NCBI RefSeq assembly: GCF_023006505.1
Contig: NZ_JALBGV010000003.1
Location: 122,479 to 186,478, forward strand
Direction of reading: 5' to 3'
Length of the DNA: 64,000 bases
Source: Neorhizobium sp. SHOUNA12A
GTDB taxonomy: Bacteria; Pseudomonadota; Alphaproteobacteria; Rhizobiales; Rhizobiaceae
The notes beneath the pieces are model-generated. The model did not search any database. It was given only the letters and a program-made list of their open reading frames with translations, and was not told where the DNA came from. A program made the position numbers and the translations under genes. This document shows, one piece after another, positions 63,894 to 64,000 of this stretch; positions within the stretch are counted from its first letter, which is position 1; each line of letters begins with the position of its first letter.

Positions 63894-64000
63894 CAGGCTG
63901 TTGAAAAAGGCCTAGCCTGAGCGCTCCTCTCATGATTCATTGGTCCCGTCGAGATTGGGAATTGATGGATGCGCGGCGGCGACGTGAGATCGGGTGAACT
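63894..64000 (+). mobile_element. IS5/IS1182-type insertion sequence, left end
   Basis: The element begins CAGGCTGTTGAAAAAGG, a terminal-repeat type found on many IS1182/IS5-like elements, directly after CTAG (63890-63893), a typical target sequence. A transposase start lies about 75 bases in. The rest lies beyond the window. It interrupts the membrane protein gene at 63458. Confidence 0.75.
63969..64000 (+). CDS. IS5/IS1182-family transposase, N-terminal start only
   Basis: ATG 63969 opens the frame MRGGDVRSGEL, matching the conserved N-terminus (MRGxDVRSGELFSY) of IS1182/IS5-type transposases. Only ten full codons are inside the window, so completeness cannot be judged. Confidence 0.7.
   Translation, partial: MRGGDVRSGE

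Overview
The window looks like a piece of a Rhizobiaceae genome (Rhizobium / Neorhizobium / Agrobacterium type), from a chromid, megaplasmid or accessory chromosomal region. The reasons are high GC with uniform codon use, dense ABC-transporter catabolic operons each with its own LacI, GntR, LysR or MocR regulator, a cyoABCD-SURF1 block, katG divergent from oxyR, and decayed insertion sequences of types common in rhizobia. No rRNA, tRNA, CRISPR array or replication gene was found. The species cannot be named from this sequence alone.

Layout. (1) 1-17.4 kb: degradation of pectin and galactan-type plant polysaccharides. It holds the tail of a sugar-binding protein, a GH28 polygalacturonase, a GH105 unsaturated uronyl hydrolase, kduI, a LacI repressor, a peptide-type ABC importer (binding protein, two permeases, fused double ATPase), a GH with a beta-galactosidase-trimerisation layout, a Hyi-like isomerase and a GH42 beta-galactosidase. 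An 881-bp cassette with 28-bp terminal inverted repeats, carrying a frameshifted methyltransferase but no transposase, is inserted between GH105 and kduI. (2) 17.5-24.6 kb: amine oxidase, FCD-type GntR regulator, D-amino-acid/hydroxyproline-type dehydrogenase, M24 Xaa-Pro-type peptidase, DapA-family lyase and a convergent MHS transporter. (3) 24.6-34.2 kb: cyoABCD with SURF1 (terminal oxidase), a small membrane protein, katG and oxyR, then an IS3 transposase remnant. (4) 34.2-41.8 kb, minus strand: one long probable operon with an SDR, a polar amino-acid-type ABC importer, an RraA-like aldolase, idnO, a gluconokinase remnant, a 2-hydroxyacid dehydrogenase and idnD, with a divergent LysR at 42 kb.

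(5) 43.0-49.0 kb, minus strand: overlapping genes accB, accC, a BCCP-like protein without biotinyl lysine, pxpB, pxpC and pxpA, followed by an aminotransferase. Together they contain every domain of a urea-carboxylase-like biotin enzyme, split into subunits, plus 5-oxoprolinase. (6) 49.7-53.6 kb: a MocR regulator divergent from a LysE exporter and a DapA-family lyase, then an orphan membrane-anchored protein. (7) 54.0-60.6 kb: LacI autoregulated at two perfect 14-bp palindromes, a sugar ABC importer and a GH63-like glycosidase, plausibly for a glycosyl-glycerate or similar small glucoside. (8) 60.9-64.0 kb: an MHYT-PAS-GGDEF diguanylate cyclase, then TetR divergent from a membrane protein that is cut off by an IS5/IS1182-type element starting near 63894 and leaving the window.

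The common theme is import and breakdown of plant-derived carbohydrates, sugar acids and cyclic amino acids, with signs of ongoing gene decay and transposition (two IS remnants, one cassette, and gluconokinase and TetR pseudogenes). The most unusual items are the transposase-less methyltransferase cassette and the split carboxylase/5-oxoprolinase operon.
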